Shown here: one piece after another, positions 48,337 to 60,400 of the stretch | Layout of the letters: every line of letters starts with the position of its first letter | Numbering within the stretch: the stretch's first letter is position 1 | Origin: Blastomyces gilchristii SLH14081 | Lineage: Eukaryota > Ascomycota > Eurotiomycetes > Onygenales > Ajellomycetaceae | NCBI RefSeq assembly: GCF_000003855.2 | Contig: NW_003101679.1 | Location: 3,303,558-3,367,557 of the forward strand | Direction: 5' to 3' | Length of the DNA: 64,000 nucleotides | Made by a program: the position numbers and the translations under genes | The notes under the pieces: model-generated | Seen by the model: only the letters and a program-made list of their open reading frames with translations | Databases searched by the model: none | What the model was told of the DNA's origin: nothing

Positions 48337-48868
48337 TATAATATAATAACACTGAAGCAGTGACTAGTTAGTAATATTATAGAGAAATAGTTGTTAAAAA
48401 GCTGTATAAGTAAGCTTAACTGTTTTAATTGAATAATAAGCTTGTAGAGTACAGAGTTATTACAAGAATATCACAGATACAGTACTTAGTATACTAAGAA
48501 GATTATATGAGAAATACAGTAACACTTCTATATATTTTAGTAGAAGAAAAATGAATTACTGACTTCTTATAAAAGAAGTCAGTATCTAGCTATTCTATAT
48601 AGATAATAAGCAGATACTCTTCTCTCATTTCATGAGTGAGAATAGTCAGAGTGATATCTCAGTGATATCTTACTGTCAAGAAAGAGTAATCTGCTGACCT
48701 TATATAGAAGCAGGGTTCTCATATTCATCAATTGAATCTTTCTATAATATATCCGAATGATGTCATAGAGTGGTTGGAAACTGGTTCAGACAGAATGAAA
48801 TCATCCGCATGAAAGCAATGAGCCGTGTGGAACCGCAACGGGGCCTTGACGCGGCTGGGAGCGTGACA
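48337..48868 (-). repeat. Right (5') LTR of C
   Basis: About 532 bp; about 10 bp longer than its partner because of a small duplication near 48570-48582. The outer about 130 bp (48740-48868) are nearly unmutated, while the inner 400 bp are heavily mutated. Confidence 0.88.
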
Positions 48869-48873
48869 ATTAT

Positions 48874-51800
48874 AAACACTTCACTGAGTGTAGATAAGTG
48901 AATGATCTTACATTATACTTTATACACTTCAGCTTACACTATTTTATATTGAATGAAGAGCTTTCAATATCTTTCTGTTTATAGATCTTCATTCATAATC
49001 TTATACCTGAGTTGAGAGTAGAATGAAAATGTTTAATCTTACAATCAGATACAGTGAAAGAAGTATATAATATTCTTATTATATAGAAACAAGTGAGTCA
49101 GCTGTAATAGAAAATACTGCAATTAAGTATATTTTAATAGAGAATAGATAATCAGACTTCAATGATATAAGTCACACATCTAGACATAATAAATCTAGAT
49201 TTGCATGTTATCACTAAAGCACTGAATTCTCTCAAAAAGAAATTCTCTGAGTGAAAATCTTCATATTATGAGTATTCAGGTTACTTTAACTGCAGATATC
49301 ACAATCATAATGCAAAAGATTGTATATAGTATACATAGTTAAGAGAAGTAAGAGAGTCAAAAAACTAGCAGAATCAATGAGCTCAGAGACACTTACTGAT
49401 ATTCTATACAAAGTCTTCAAAGTGAAAGAGATATCTGTATTAGATGTTTCTCTGAATTCTGTAACTACTAAGAGAAAGCAGACTTCTGAATGAGATGTTG
49501 ATAAGAATGAAGCAGCAGATATTCATCTCAATATCTTGAGATCTGAAATATTAATGTATAGAGAGTACTTGAGTAAGAATTAAGAAATGACTGTAAAAGT
49601 GTTAGCAGACACAGAAGCTTTTACTCAATATATTAGTGATTATATAATTCAAAGACTGAAAGAGATCTGTCAAGTGAAGAATTCTCAATATATAAGATTG
49701 TCTGATAATTAATATATAGTATCATCTGTAAGAGTAAGAGTTCTCTTATACTTCAGAGAATGATCTTGCTATATTTAAGTATGAGAGCTGCAGAATGTGA
49801 AATACAATCTTATTCTCAGACTCAATTGATTTCAAAGATTCAATCTGCAGATTCAATAACATACATACTATATAAGATTAATCAATAGAAAGAAAACAGT
49901 TCATACACTTCTACTAACTGATATGAGAAGGATATTTCACATCTCTGATATAGAAGAATTAAATCTGTTTATACACTAACAAGCAAAGAGAATGATTTAA
50001 AAGATCATATTCAAAAGTATCTTATATATTATACAAGATCGGAAAGGAAAGAAAATCAAGATAAAGAATATATAAGAGAACAAGCCTATGAAGAAACTTC
50101 TGAAGAAGTATGAAAAGATCTTTCAAACAGATCTTTCATCATAATTGCTGCTGAAACAAGGATTTGTACATGAGATTAACATGAGAGATATAAAACCAGT
50201 CAATTAAAATGCATACTCTCTGTTGCAAATGCATCTTGAAGAAGAGAAGTATCAGATCACAGATCTTCTAGAACATTGTCTCATACAATTCTTATCAAGT
50301 ATGTGAGACTTCACAGTTCTATTCATGAAAAAGACAGATGAGAAGTAGCAGATGTGTATTAATTATCAAGCACTTATCAAGCTTACAGTCAAGAATAGAT
50401 ATTTATTATCACAGATTCAATAACAGTTGAATACAGTCAGAAACACTTAATATCTATCAAAGATTAATCTTCTCTCAGAATATTGATACATTTGTGTAGA
50501 TAAGCTATCAGTACTGTGAATCACATTTAATATATAATGAAGAAAGTTCAAATGTCTGATAATATTATTTAGTCTGATAAATGCATCTGTTATCTTTCAA
50601 ATGATGATTAATACAATTCTTCATAAATAGAATGAAATCTTATATCTTATATATCTGAATGACATTCTAGTCTTCTCAAACTCATACAATAAAAATCTGA
50701 AGCATCTCAATGAAGTGCTTATAACTCTGGCAGAGTATAAGCTCTATGTTCAATCAACAAAGTGTGTATTTGAAACAGAAGAGTTGAAGTTCATAGAACA
50801 TATAGTGAGTGATAACTGTATACACTCTATTCTGAAGAAATTGATTGTTATAGTGAATTGACTGCAGCTGAGAAATATACATTATATACAACAGTTTGTT
50901 AAGTTGATCTCATATTATCATAGATTTATTAAGAATTTCACATGAATAGCTGCATTACTCTCAGATCTCTTAAGAGAAACAGATGTCAATTTGCAGAAGA
51001 AGAAGTTTTATTCAATTATCTGAAATATTACATGTGAAGAGGCCTTTCTCACACTGAGATAATGTGTGATAACATTCTCAGTACTTATTCAATCAGATTG
51101 TGATAAATCTTTCTATATCAAGATAGATGTATTCAAATGAGCTATCAAAGACACTCTTCTGCTGATGAGTAAGAACAGCAAGCTGCACTCAGTGACATAC
51201 AATGATAGAAAACTATCAGACACTGAGCTCAATTATTCAGTGTATGAAAAGAAATTGCTAGCAATCAAGCATTCACTAATATTATGAGATAGATATATTG
51301 ACACCAGGTATATAATAATGATGATCACAGATTATAAAAGTCTCATCTATCTATAATTAATGATAAAATCTTTCAAATGCTTAGTATATTGAATCCCAGA
51401 GTTTTAAGTGTATAATTCTTATATTAAATACTGAAAGAGATCAGATGCTGTGATATCTAATACAATCAATCACAGATCTGATTTCATGAGTGAGAATTCT
51501 ATAAATCAGATATAAGAAAAGTTCACATTAAACATACTAAGAGAATACAAGGAATCAGAATGAGTGAATACAATGATCTCTTACTTAATGAATGATAAAA
51601 TGTCAGATAATAAGTATCTTATAAAAGTAGTAGAAGAGATGCTTCTGAACTTCAAGCTGAAGAAATTGAAAAATAATGTTATACTTTATCATAATCTAGA
51701 ATATTCAGAAGCTCTCTATCTGAAATAGTTATTTAAATACAACTTGATGACTTATATACTCAAGAAATTCAGTCACTTAGAAAGTTCTGAACTTGTGAGT

Positions 51801-52334
51801 ATACTTAAATCAAGAGTATACTGATAAAGCATGACTGAGAACATTCAGATATATACTTACAAGTGTCTGAATTATCAGGTTGTAAAAGAATCTAAGAAAG
51901 AATTAAAATATAAGAAAGTATAATATCAGATGAAATGTACAATATAACTGTTTAAATAATGAGAAATGAATCTTATAGACATATTACTGTGAACATTAAA
52001 TGAAAATCATTAAATAATTGCTGCTATTAACTACACTACTGACTGATCAGTAATGAAAGCAGTTTCAGAGATGATAGAGAAGATGATGATAAAGTTTCTA
52101 TATTATAAGATCTATGTTAACTATGAAATACTGTATGAGATTCTAACTAATAATAGTGTAAATCTTATAAAAGAAGTAGTGAGATATTTTATAAGTCAGT
52201 TACAGATAAGATATTATAGAACAACATCATATCATCTGTGAATAAATGAGAAGATAAAACACTTGAATAAAATTCTGAATAACATACTAATAAAATACCT
52301 AGTGAGTAAGTCTACAAGACTATGAAATGAATAT
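48874..52334 (+). pseudogene. B1 gag end and pol up to integrase, decayed
   Basis: Zinc knuckle YFNCRYHNHNAKDC at about 49282-49323 (first Cys mutated to Tyr). Protease near 49585 with ADTEAFTQYISDYI (former DTGA). Reverse transcriptase 50340-50830 with MCINYQALIKLT and LIYLNDILVFSN (former YLDD). RNase H 51090-51330. Integrase from about 51830, with AAINYT and YEILYEILTNNSVNLI near 52015-52165. No chromodomain seen at the end of pol. Confidence 0.78.
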
Positions 52335-52415
52335 GCCAGCGTGGCTCAGTTGATAAGACTGGTAATCAAGGCTGCACACATTAGAGATGTATGGGTTCGA
52401 ATCTCATCACTGACA
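52335..52415 (+). ncRNA. tRNA-like head with A and B boxes (SINE-like, not a functional tRNA)
   Basis: GCCAGCG at 52335-52341 pairs with CACTGAC at 52408-52414 except for two C-A mismatches, both explained by G-to-A change at former CpG. The T-arm is complete: ATGGG/CTCAT around TTCGAAT (52391-52407). A box TGGCTCAGTTGA and B box GGTTCGAATCTC are good pol III promoter matches. The D and anticodon stems do not close properly and the spacing is longer than a normal tRNA, so this is a derived head rather than a working gene. Confidence 0.7.
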
Positions 52416-53085
52416 TCTGCTACTTCTTACTCATGAAAGCCCTCATGTAATAGAGACTGAGTCTAATTAGTAAGACTTGATGCAGGGTAGAACTCTCTAC
52501 TGCAAGCCAAGTCACTAGTTAAGTGAGATTCTGTGAACACTCATCAGAGCCAGTATGAGATGCCAATGTCTCACTATTCTAGTGTGCATCTGTCAAGGTT
52601 CTAATGATATAGAGTCAAGTCTAATGTAGTGATTATACACTACTTAAGCAAGTCCCTAACTAGAACTGTCATCAGAGCCTAGCTTCTCTTCAAATACAGA
52701 GAATGATTTTCAAAATTATCTGACTAACAGGTCTAGACATGTACCTAGGCCCTAGACAGAGCACTCTGATAGACTAGAGTCTGTAAGCTCACTGCCAAGT
52801 CCTAATACTGGCAGAGAGAACTGCAGTCATCAAGCCTATGACTAGTCTCTAACACAGGGCGAGGTTATGACAGCTGATTGATAGGCCTATGAACATTTAA
52901 CAGAGCCGAGATCAGCAACTGAAAGCTTGGTGTGTATACATCATCAAGTGAGCAGTGACAGCCACTAACTAACGCCCCTGGAAATTAGTGGCTGGCCCGA
53001 GAGGATGAACGCGGTAGTTGATTAATTATAGAGAGTTAAATGTAATTAGCTTAAGATGCATCCTGCGGATGACTAGCATCTGTAG
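52416..53085 (+). other. Body of the chimera's 5' part, with stem-loops
   Basis: About 670 bp with little RIP-type change and no coding frame. Recurrent phrases such as AAGCCAAGTCACTAG / AAGCAAGTCCCTAACTAG and CATCAGAGCC occur two to four times (52510-52915). A 9-bp stem AGCCACTAA/TTAGTGGCT spans 52960-52993. A 6-bp stem AGATGC/GCATCT with inner ATCC/GGAT lies at 53054-53081, just before the LINE junction. Not recognised as a known RNA. Confidence 0.5.
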
Positions 53086-54759
53086 TTTGAAAAGGCCTGT
53101 ATGAACTATGCTCTGAGAGTTATAAAGATGAGCTTAAATCATCTAATCAGAGAAAGAGTCTCTTCTTCATTTCTATTAACTAACTCTGGAAATGAACTGA
53201 ATTGAAATAGATTTCTTAATTAAAATGAAAATAATTCTTCAAAGAAAATGTCTTCTCAACTGTACAGACTATACTCACTCATTAAAAATCAATTTTCTTC
53301 TTTAAATATTGAAAAAGTTGATTATGAGAAGATATCTCTCTGAAGAGAAAAGCTTGAATCTCTTATAGANNNNNNNNNNNNNNNNNNNNNNNNNNNNNNN
53401 NNNNNNNNNNNNNNNNNNNNNNNNNNNNNNNNNNNNNNNNNNNNNNNNNNNNNNNNNNNNNNNNNNNNNNNNNNNNNNNNNNNNNNNNNNNNNNNNNNNN
53501 NNNNNNNNNNNNNNNNNNNNNNNNNNNNNNNNNNNNNNNNNNNNNNNNNNNNNNNNNNNNNNNNNNNNNNNNNNNNNNNNNNNNNNNNNNNNNNNNNNNN
53601 NNNNNNNNNNNNNNNNNNNNNNNNNNNNNNNNNNNNNNNNNNNNNNNNNNNNNNNNNNNAGATATAAATATTCTCTGATAGTCAAGCTGCTTTAAAAAGA
53701 CTTAGAAATAGTCAGATTTATAATGATTAAATAAATCTTGAACTGATCTTAAACTCTGTTTTGAAAATTCAAAAGAGAAGAATAGTGAAGATGATAATTC
53801 ATCTGCACTAAGTTCCTGCTTATATGAATATTCATGACAATGAATTGACTGATTCAGCTGTAAAAAAGAGTTCAGAATTAAGCAGATCTATTCAAAAAAT
53901 TTTGTTCTGATCTTTTATAAAGAGAAAAATAAAAGAATCTTATTTAAACAAGTGAAATGAAAGCTGGCAGAAACAAAAGAAGAGTATACATTATTCAAGA
54001 TTTAAAACAAAATTCAAGTGAAAATCTTGTTCAATTAAATGTAAAAAGAAAATATTTTCATCTATAATACAGCTGAAACTAGAACATGACTGTTTCAAAT
54101 CTTATATACAAAGATTTGATGATAGATTTGATTCAATAGAATGCTTATTCTGCAATGCAAATGAGAATTCTGACTATATTATAATACACTGTGTATTATA
54201 CAATAGTCTCAGAGTTAGATTGAAAGAGAAGTATGATTAAAATTAATTAAATATAAGATTCTTATTCTCAACTGAGACTGGAATTAAATACTTAATAGAC
54301 TTTCTATCAGAAACTCAAGCAGCTATAAGAAAATGACTGAATTCAGAAATATCTGAATATGAAGAGAAGGAAATTGATCAGATATAGTCTGTTAAAACAG
54401 CTATATACTATCTTTTAATAATTTGTTTTATTATAGTCTCTCTTTACTTTACTTTTTTCTTTCTATTCTTTTCTATCTATCTATTTAATGTGTCTATCTT
54501 TAAGACTGGGTTCTGTTTTCTTTTGTCATGATATTGTCAAATGATTTCAAAGTATCAGAAGATGTTAAAATACTGCAATTTGTAAACAGTTTTTGTATTC
54601 TGAGTTGAAATTTTCTGATTTTGTATATCTGAAATGAGTGAATGTATAATAGTTAACTTTATAGATATAGGAAAAACCCTGAGAACTAAAAGTTCTCAGG
54701 TAGATGTCATAGTCTCTGACTGCATACATCTATAATTGAAGAATAATAATAATAATAAT
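53086..54759 (+). mobile_element. LINE copy 4 (3' half), part of the chimera
   Basis: Homologous to copy 1 from about 4217 to the end, including RNase H, terminal cysteine cluster, 3' hairpin and (TAA)n. Joined directly to the unrelated 5' part without a target duplication of its own. Confidence 0.85.
53370..53659. other. Assembly gap (290 N)
   Basis: 290 unresolved bases within LINE copy 4, in the RNase H region. By comparison with copy 1 (4503 to 4787) roughly the same length of sequence is expected, so the gap size is plausible. Confidence 0.95.
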
Positions 54760-54772
54760 ATGAAATGAATAT

Positions 54773-55438
54773 CTCAGACAGATGTTATTAGTCACACAGA
54801 TTGAGCAACATACAGTCTCTAAGTATTCAGCATTCTATCTGTTGTATGAATTGCATCCGCGCATCTCAGAGAATGCTTTGAAAAAGATGAGAGAGAAAAC
54901 AGCAATTGAAGACACAACAGTAACAGACACAGCAGTTACAGACACAGAATCAAGATTGAAAGAGATTAGCTATACATACATAAAAGCTAACAAGTTACTT
55001 CTGAATCAAGCATTTCAATTGAAAAGAATAGAAGACTTACTAGTTAAGAAATTGAGTCTCAAGATGAGAACATGAGTTCTCATACATAATAAGAGTTCTG
55101 AGAAGTTTCAACCTGAGTGGTTTGAGCTTTATAGAATACTCAAATCACATTCTCTGAGAATATACACATTAGAAGAATCAGAGAGACAGATCTTATATAT
55201 CTTAATAAATGATTTATATCTTATAAAAATAAAGATATAAGATCTGAGTGAATTATAATTATTCACAGCACTATCATCAACATTGAAAAAGAAGAGACTT
55301 ATAATTGAAAAGTCTCATGAAGTAAGAGAAATTATAGATACTTATGAATTAGATAATCTCTCTTATTTCAATCTTTTCATGATTATAAGAAAAGATTGAG
55401 AAGTAATGAAGAAATCAGATAAACATCACACATCAATA
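54773..55438 (+). pseudogene. B1 integrase C-terminal part
   Basis: Continues integrase after the chimeric insertion: SKYSAFYLLYELHPRISENA, then a Thr/Asp repeat (TVTDTAVTDT) and a long basic region (KANKLLLNQAFQLKRIEDLL, then KFQPEWFELYRIL). An open run of 97 codons is kept from 54782. Ends just before the LTR at 55439. Confidence 0.7.
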
Positions 55439-55606
55439 TGTGATTCGGATGAACGTACGACCGCTGGATAATAACGCGGCCGCTTCCGAACACGCTTACG
55501 AATGTAAAGGGGCCCTAGCGGCCACTAATTAATTTGAATAATGTATATAAGAAGCCGGCATACGCCTGTAATTATACACTGGCTCAAGCAACCTTTGAAT
55601 CATATC
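55439..55606 (+). repeat. LTR shared by B1 and B2
   Basis: Begins TGTGATTCGGATGAACG right at the end of B1 pol and continues into the leader and gag of B2, so it serves as 3' LTR of one and 5' LTR of the other. Well preserved, with CGCGGCCGCTTCCG and GGGGCCCTAGCGGCC. TATATAAG at about 55543-55550 may be the TATA box. The 3' limit is estimated; the left-hand copy is 38756 to about 38925. Confidence 0.7.
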
Positions 55607-57439
55607 TGATAGCATGTCTAAAAACTGGTGAGAAGTGCAGGCTTCTTCAGAGTGTGTTAATTTCATCTACAAAGTAATTCATAGTTATTATGTCAGTGTG
55701 ATTTTAAAACACCTCAAAAGATAGCATATAAATAGTGATAAGTGAAAGAGTATTCAATTGATACTGCTTCACTTGTTGGAGAACAACTTCACATTCAGAT
55801 AAATATCATGTATGTGAACAGATGAGATGTGAGAAAAGAGATGAAAGTGATGAATCAGATTCAAAGAAGATTACTCTCTACTCAGAAGAATAAAAGAGAA
55901 GTGATTATCACTGAAGTCATACAATGGTAACAGAAAACATAAATCAGAAATCATATAATAATATAACAATGCATATTATATAATTAATAAGAAATCACTG
56001 AAATGAACATCTTCTCTAGTTAATATAAATAACACTCTTCTCTACTATCTGAACTGAAAGATATGCAGAACCTCTCAGAGAGTTTACTTAAAATAGTAAG
56101 AAAAGCAGCTGAGATCACTGAACTGAAGGTGAAACTCTACACATGCATGAGAATTCTAAATGAGATTGAGGCCTTGTGTACATAGTAACAGGTCAAGACA
56201 GAAGCTAAGCAACAATTGATATTCACTGTGAATCAAGTATTCACTATGAAAAGTCTCACTGATGCAATCATCATCATTAATAAGAATAGAGAAAATCAGG
56301 TCATAGATCTGCAGCAGAAAATCAAATGTTTATATACATAGATGATCACACTGAATCTAGAGATCTCATCATAATTGTTCATGATCTCTTTAGAAGCATA
56401 TACATCATCTGAGATCACTGTGCAGAATGAGAATCTGAGTATGAAATATATCAAGTCAGAAGATCTGCTGAAGTTATTAAGCTTTAATAACAACTGAAAA
56501 AATGATGCTGCAATCAGCTGACTAAGTCAGATATAATCATATTATCAGATTAAATATGAACTTACAGACAGATAGTTAACAGAATTTTAACAAGTCTTAA
56601 TATCTGTCACATTTCTATATAAAAAAGTGAAGTCATTATGAATAGCTGATAAAAAGATGAATCTCACAGACTCAGAGTGATATTCATTCTTATAAATATG
56701 AAATGAGTTTTTCAAATGAATCTTATACAACTTTGAGAAAGTGAACACATGAGACAAGTATTATAAACACTTCACTGAGTGTAGATAAGTAAGTGATTTT
56801 ATATTATACTTCACACACTTTAACTTATACTATCTCATATTGAATGAAGAGCTTTTAACATCTTTCTATTTACAGATCTTTATTCATGATCTTACATCTG
56901 AGTTAAGAGCAGAATGAAAGTACTTAATCTTATAATCAGATATAATGAAAGAAGCATACAATATTCTTATTATATAAGAATAAGTAAGTTAATTATAACA
57001 GAAAATACTGTAATTAAGTATATCTCAGTGAAGAACAGATAATCAGACTTCTACAACACAAGTTACACACTCAGATACAATAAATCTAGATTTGAATACT
57101 ATCACTAAAGTATCAAATTCTCTGAAAAAGAGATTCTCTGAGTGAATATTTTAATATTATAAGCATTGAGCTTGCTTCAACTATGAATATTAAAATCATG
57201 ATACAAAGAATTACACACAGTGTCCACAGTTAAGAGAAGTAAGAAAGTTAAAAAACTAGCAGAATCAGTAAGCTCAAAGACACTCACTGTTATTCTATAA
57301 AAAGTCTTCAAAGTGAAAGAGATGCTCATATTAGATAACTCTCTGAATTCTATGAATATCAAGAGAAAGCAGGCTTCTGAATGAGATATGAGTGAGAATA
57401 AAGAAGCAGACACTCATCTCAATGTCTTGAGACCTGAAA

Positions 57440-60400
57440 TGTTAATGTATAGAGAGCACTTGAGTAAGAATTGAGAGATGACTACAAAGATAGTAGCAGA
57501 CACTGAAGCTTCTACACAATATATTAATAATTATATAATTCAAAGACTGAAAGAGATTTACTGAGTGAATGATTCTTAATATATAAGATTGTCTGATAAC
57601 TGATATTTAGTATCATCTGCAAGAGTAAGAGTTCTCTTACACTTCAGAGAATAATCCTGCTATATTTAAGTGTGAGAGCTGCAGAATGTGAAATACAACT
57701 TTATTCTCAGACTTGATTGATTTCAAAGGTTTAATTCACAGATACAATGACATACATATCATATGCAGTTAACTGACAGGAAGAAAATGATTCATACAAT
57801 TCTATCAACTGATATGAGAAGGACATTTCATATCTCTGATATAGAAGAATTAAATCTGCTTACACATTAACAAGTAAAGAGAATAATTCATAAGACCTTA
57901 TTTAAAAGTATTCTGTATGTCATACAGAATCTGAAAGTGAAGAAAATCAAGATAAAGAATATACAGAAGAACAAGTGTATGAAGAAACTTCTAAAGAAGT
58001 ATGAAAAGATCTTCTGAACAGATCTTTCACTGGAATTACTGCTGGAACAAAAATTTATACATGAGATTGATACAGAGAATGTGAAACCAATTAATTAAAA
58101 TGTATACTCTCTGTCACAAACACATCTTGAAGAACAGAAGTGTCAGATCACAGATCTTCTAGAATGTGATCTCATATAACTCTCATTAAGTGTGTGAGGC
58201 TTCTCAGTTCTGTTTGTGAAAAAGACAGATGAGAAGTGATGAATGTGTATCAATTATCAAGCACTCAATAAGCTTACAATCAAGAATGAATGTTCATTGT
58301 CACAGATTCAGTAACAGTTGAATATAGTTGAAAATACCTGATATCTATTGAAGATCAATCTTCTCTCAGAATATTAGCAGATCTGTGTAGATAAACTGTC
58401 AGTACTGTGAACTGCATTTAATATGTAATAAAGGAAGTTTGAATTCCTAATAATATTATTCAGTCTGACAAATGCACCTGTCATCTTTTAAACAATGATG
58501 AATACAATTCTTCATCAATAGAATGAAATCTCATATCTTATATACCTGAATAACCTTCTAGTCTTCTCAAACTCATATGATGAACATCTAAAGTATCTTG
58601 ATAAAGTGCTTACAACTCTGACAGAGCATAAGCTCTACATTAAATCAATCAAGTGTGTGTTTGAAACAGAAGAGTTGAAGTTCATAGAACATGTAGTAAG
58701 TGATAACTGTATACACTTCATCTCAGAGAAATTGAATGTCATGTTGAATTGACTGCAGCTGAGAAATATACATTATATACAATAGTTTCTTAACTTGATC
58801 TCATATTACTGCAGATTTAAAAAGAATTTCACATCAATAGCTAGACTGACCGTGTAACCGTGTCTGGAACCCGGACCAGATTTTTTGATAGTCTCATTAC
58901 CAATTCGACCGATCCCATTACACGGTTTTAACATTAGATAGTAGTCTTCTACTGTTTCAGTGAGACTTACTGTCTACTCTTGTCACATTTTCCAAATGAG
59001 ACCATGATTTCCACTTCTCAATTTAAATTATTTTTATTGCTTTAAATGACTTTAAATCTCATTTGAGCATTACCAAAAAGCGTTACTTTTTAAAAAATTA
59101 AAAATAGTCTAAAAAAAACCTTAAAATGTCTAAAAATAGTAACTTTATGTCAAGAATGGGACTAAATAGAATCAAATGAGACCACTTTCTCATTTTTTTC
59201 AAGTCATGGTTCCATTTTAAGATCTCATATATAGTTACTTTGCATGTTTTTCTAATGACTAGTCCCAGCGGGATTCATGCCAAGAAATGTATGAGACCAG
59301 ACCAAATGAGATCAAACATGAAATTCATGATCCCGGCGGCCAGTCTATGAATAGCTGCATCACTCTCAGATCTCTTAAGAGAAATCGATGCTAATCTGCA
59401 AAAGAAGAAGTTTCAGTCAATCATCTGAAATACTGTATACAAAGAGGTCTTTCTCACACTGAGAGAACATATGACAACATTCTCAGTACTTATTCAATCA
59501 GACTGTGATAGATCTTTCTACATTGAGACAGATGCATTTAAACGAGCTACTGAAAGCACTCTTGTGTGAATAAGTAAGAATGACAAGCTGCAACTGATGA
59601 TATATAATGATAGAAAACTATTAGATTCTGAGCTCAATTACTCAGTGTATGAAAAGAAATTACTAGAAATTAAGCACACACTGATATTATGAAATAGATA
59701 TATTGACAACAAGTATATGACAACAGTGATCACAGACTATGAAAGCCTCATCTATTTACAATTTATGATGAAACTCTTCAAACACTTAGCATGTCGAATC
59801 TCAGAGTTTCAAGTGTATAATCTTTATATTAAATACTGAAAGAGATCGGACACTGTAATACCTGATACAATCAGTCACAGATCTGATTTCATAAGTAAGA
59901 ATTCTGTGAATTCAGGCATAAGAGAAGTTCACATTAAACACACTGAGAGAATGCAAGGAATCAGAATGAGTGAATACAATGATCTCTCACTTGAAGAACA
60001 GATATTGAATGATAAGTATCTTGTGAAAGTGATAGAAGAGATGCTTTCAAACTTCAAGCTGAGAAAATTGAAAAATGATGTTATACTTTACTGTAATCTA
60101 GAATATGTGAAAGCTCTCTATCTGAAACATTCATTTAGACACAACTTAATAACTTGAATGTATAAGAAATTCAGTCACTTTGAAAGCTCTGAACTCATAA
60201 GTGTACTCAAATCAAGAGTGTACTGACTAAGCATGGCTGAGAACATTCAGATATACACTCACAAGTGCCTGAATTATCAGATTAGGAAAGAATCTAAGAA
60301 AGAGTTAGAATGTGAGAAAGTATAACATCAGATGAAATGTAAGATATAACTGTTTAAATAATGAGAGATGAATCTTATAAATATATTACTATAAACATCA

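Larger units (their letters stand above)
40065..48868 (-). mobile_element. Chromodomain Ty3/gypsy retrotransposon C, minus strand, inside B1
   Basis: LTRs 40065-40586 and 48337-48868, TGTAACATG to GCGTGACA on the plus strand, flanked by ATTAT (40060-40064 and 48869-48873). A purine-rich tract (AAAGAGAAGAG on the minus strand) adjoins the left LTR, so the element reads right to left. Gag with zinc knuckle at about 47405-47360, protease, reverse transcriptase, RNase H, integrase and chromodomain to about 43480, then about 2.8 kb of further sequence with an extra ORF. Two MITEs sit in that last part. Decayed by stops. Confidence 0.9.
52335..54759 (+). mobile_element. Chimeric retrotransposed sequence: tRNA-like head, unknown body, LINE 3' half
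   Basis: Flanked by a 13-bp duplication ATGAAATGAATAT (52322-52334 and 54760-54772), present once at the matching site of B2 (about 60725-60737). Part 1, 52335-53085, is unrelated to anything else in the window. Part 2, 53086-54759, is LINE from the end of the reverse transcriptase region through RNase H, hairpin (54678-54700) and (TAA)n. A single duplication around both parts means they integrated as one RNA-derived unit. A 290-base assembly gap lies in part 2. Confidence 0.85.
38756..55438 (+). mobile_element. Ty3/gypsy retrotransposon B1, interrupted by element C and by a chimeric insertion
   Basis: Starts with a mutated LTR (about 38756-38925). Gag region 39000-40059, insertion of C (40065-48868), then gag end and pol at 48874-52334, insertion of the chimera (52335-54759), and the pol end at 54773-55438. 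The next LTR follows directly. Removing both insertions restores collinearity with B2 (55439-61443). Inactive through many stops. Confidence 0.88.

Noticed and set aside
52335..52415. Functional tRNA gene
   Set aside because: D and anticodon arms do not fold, the spacing is too long, acceptor mismatches are present, and it is the 5' end of a retrotransposed unit.
53302..53685. Open frame of 127 codons
   Set aside because: It only exists because it spans the 290-base N gap inside a LINE.
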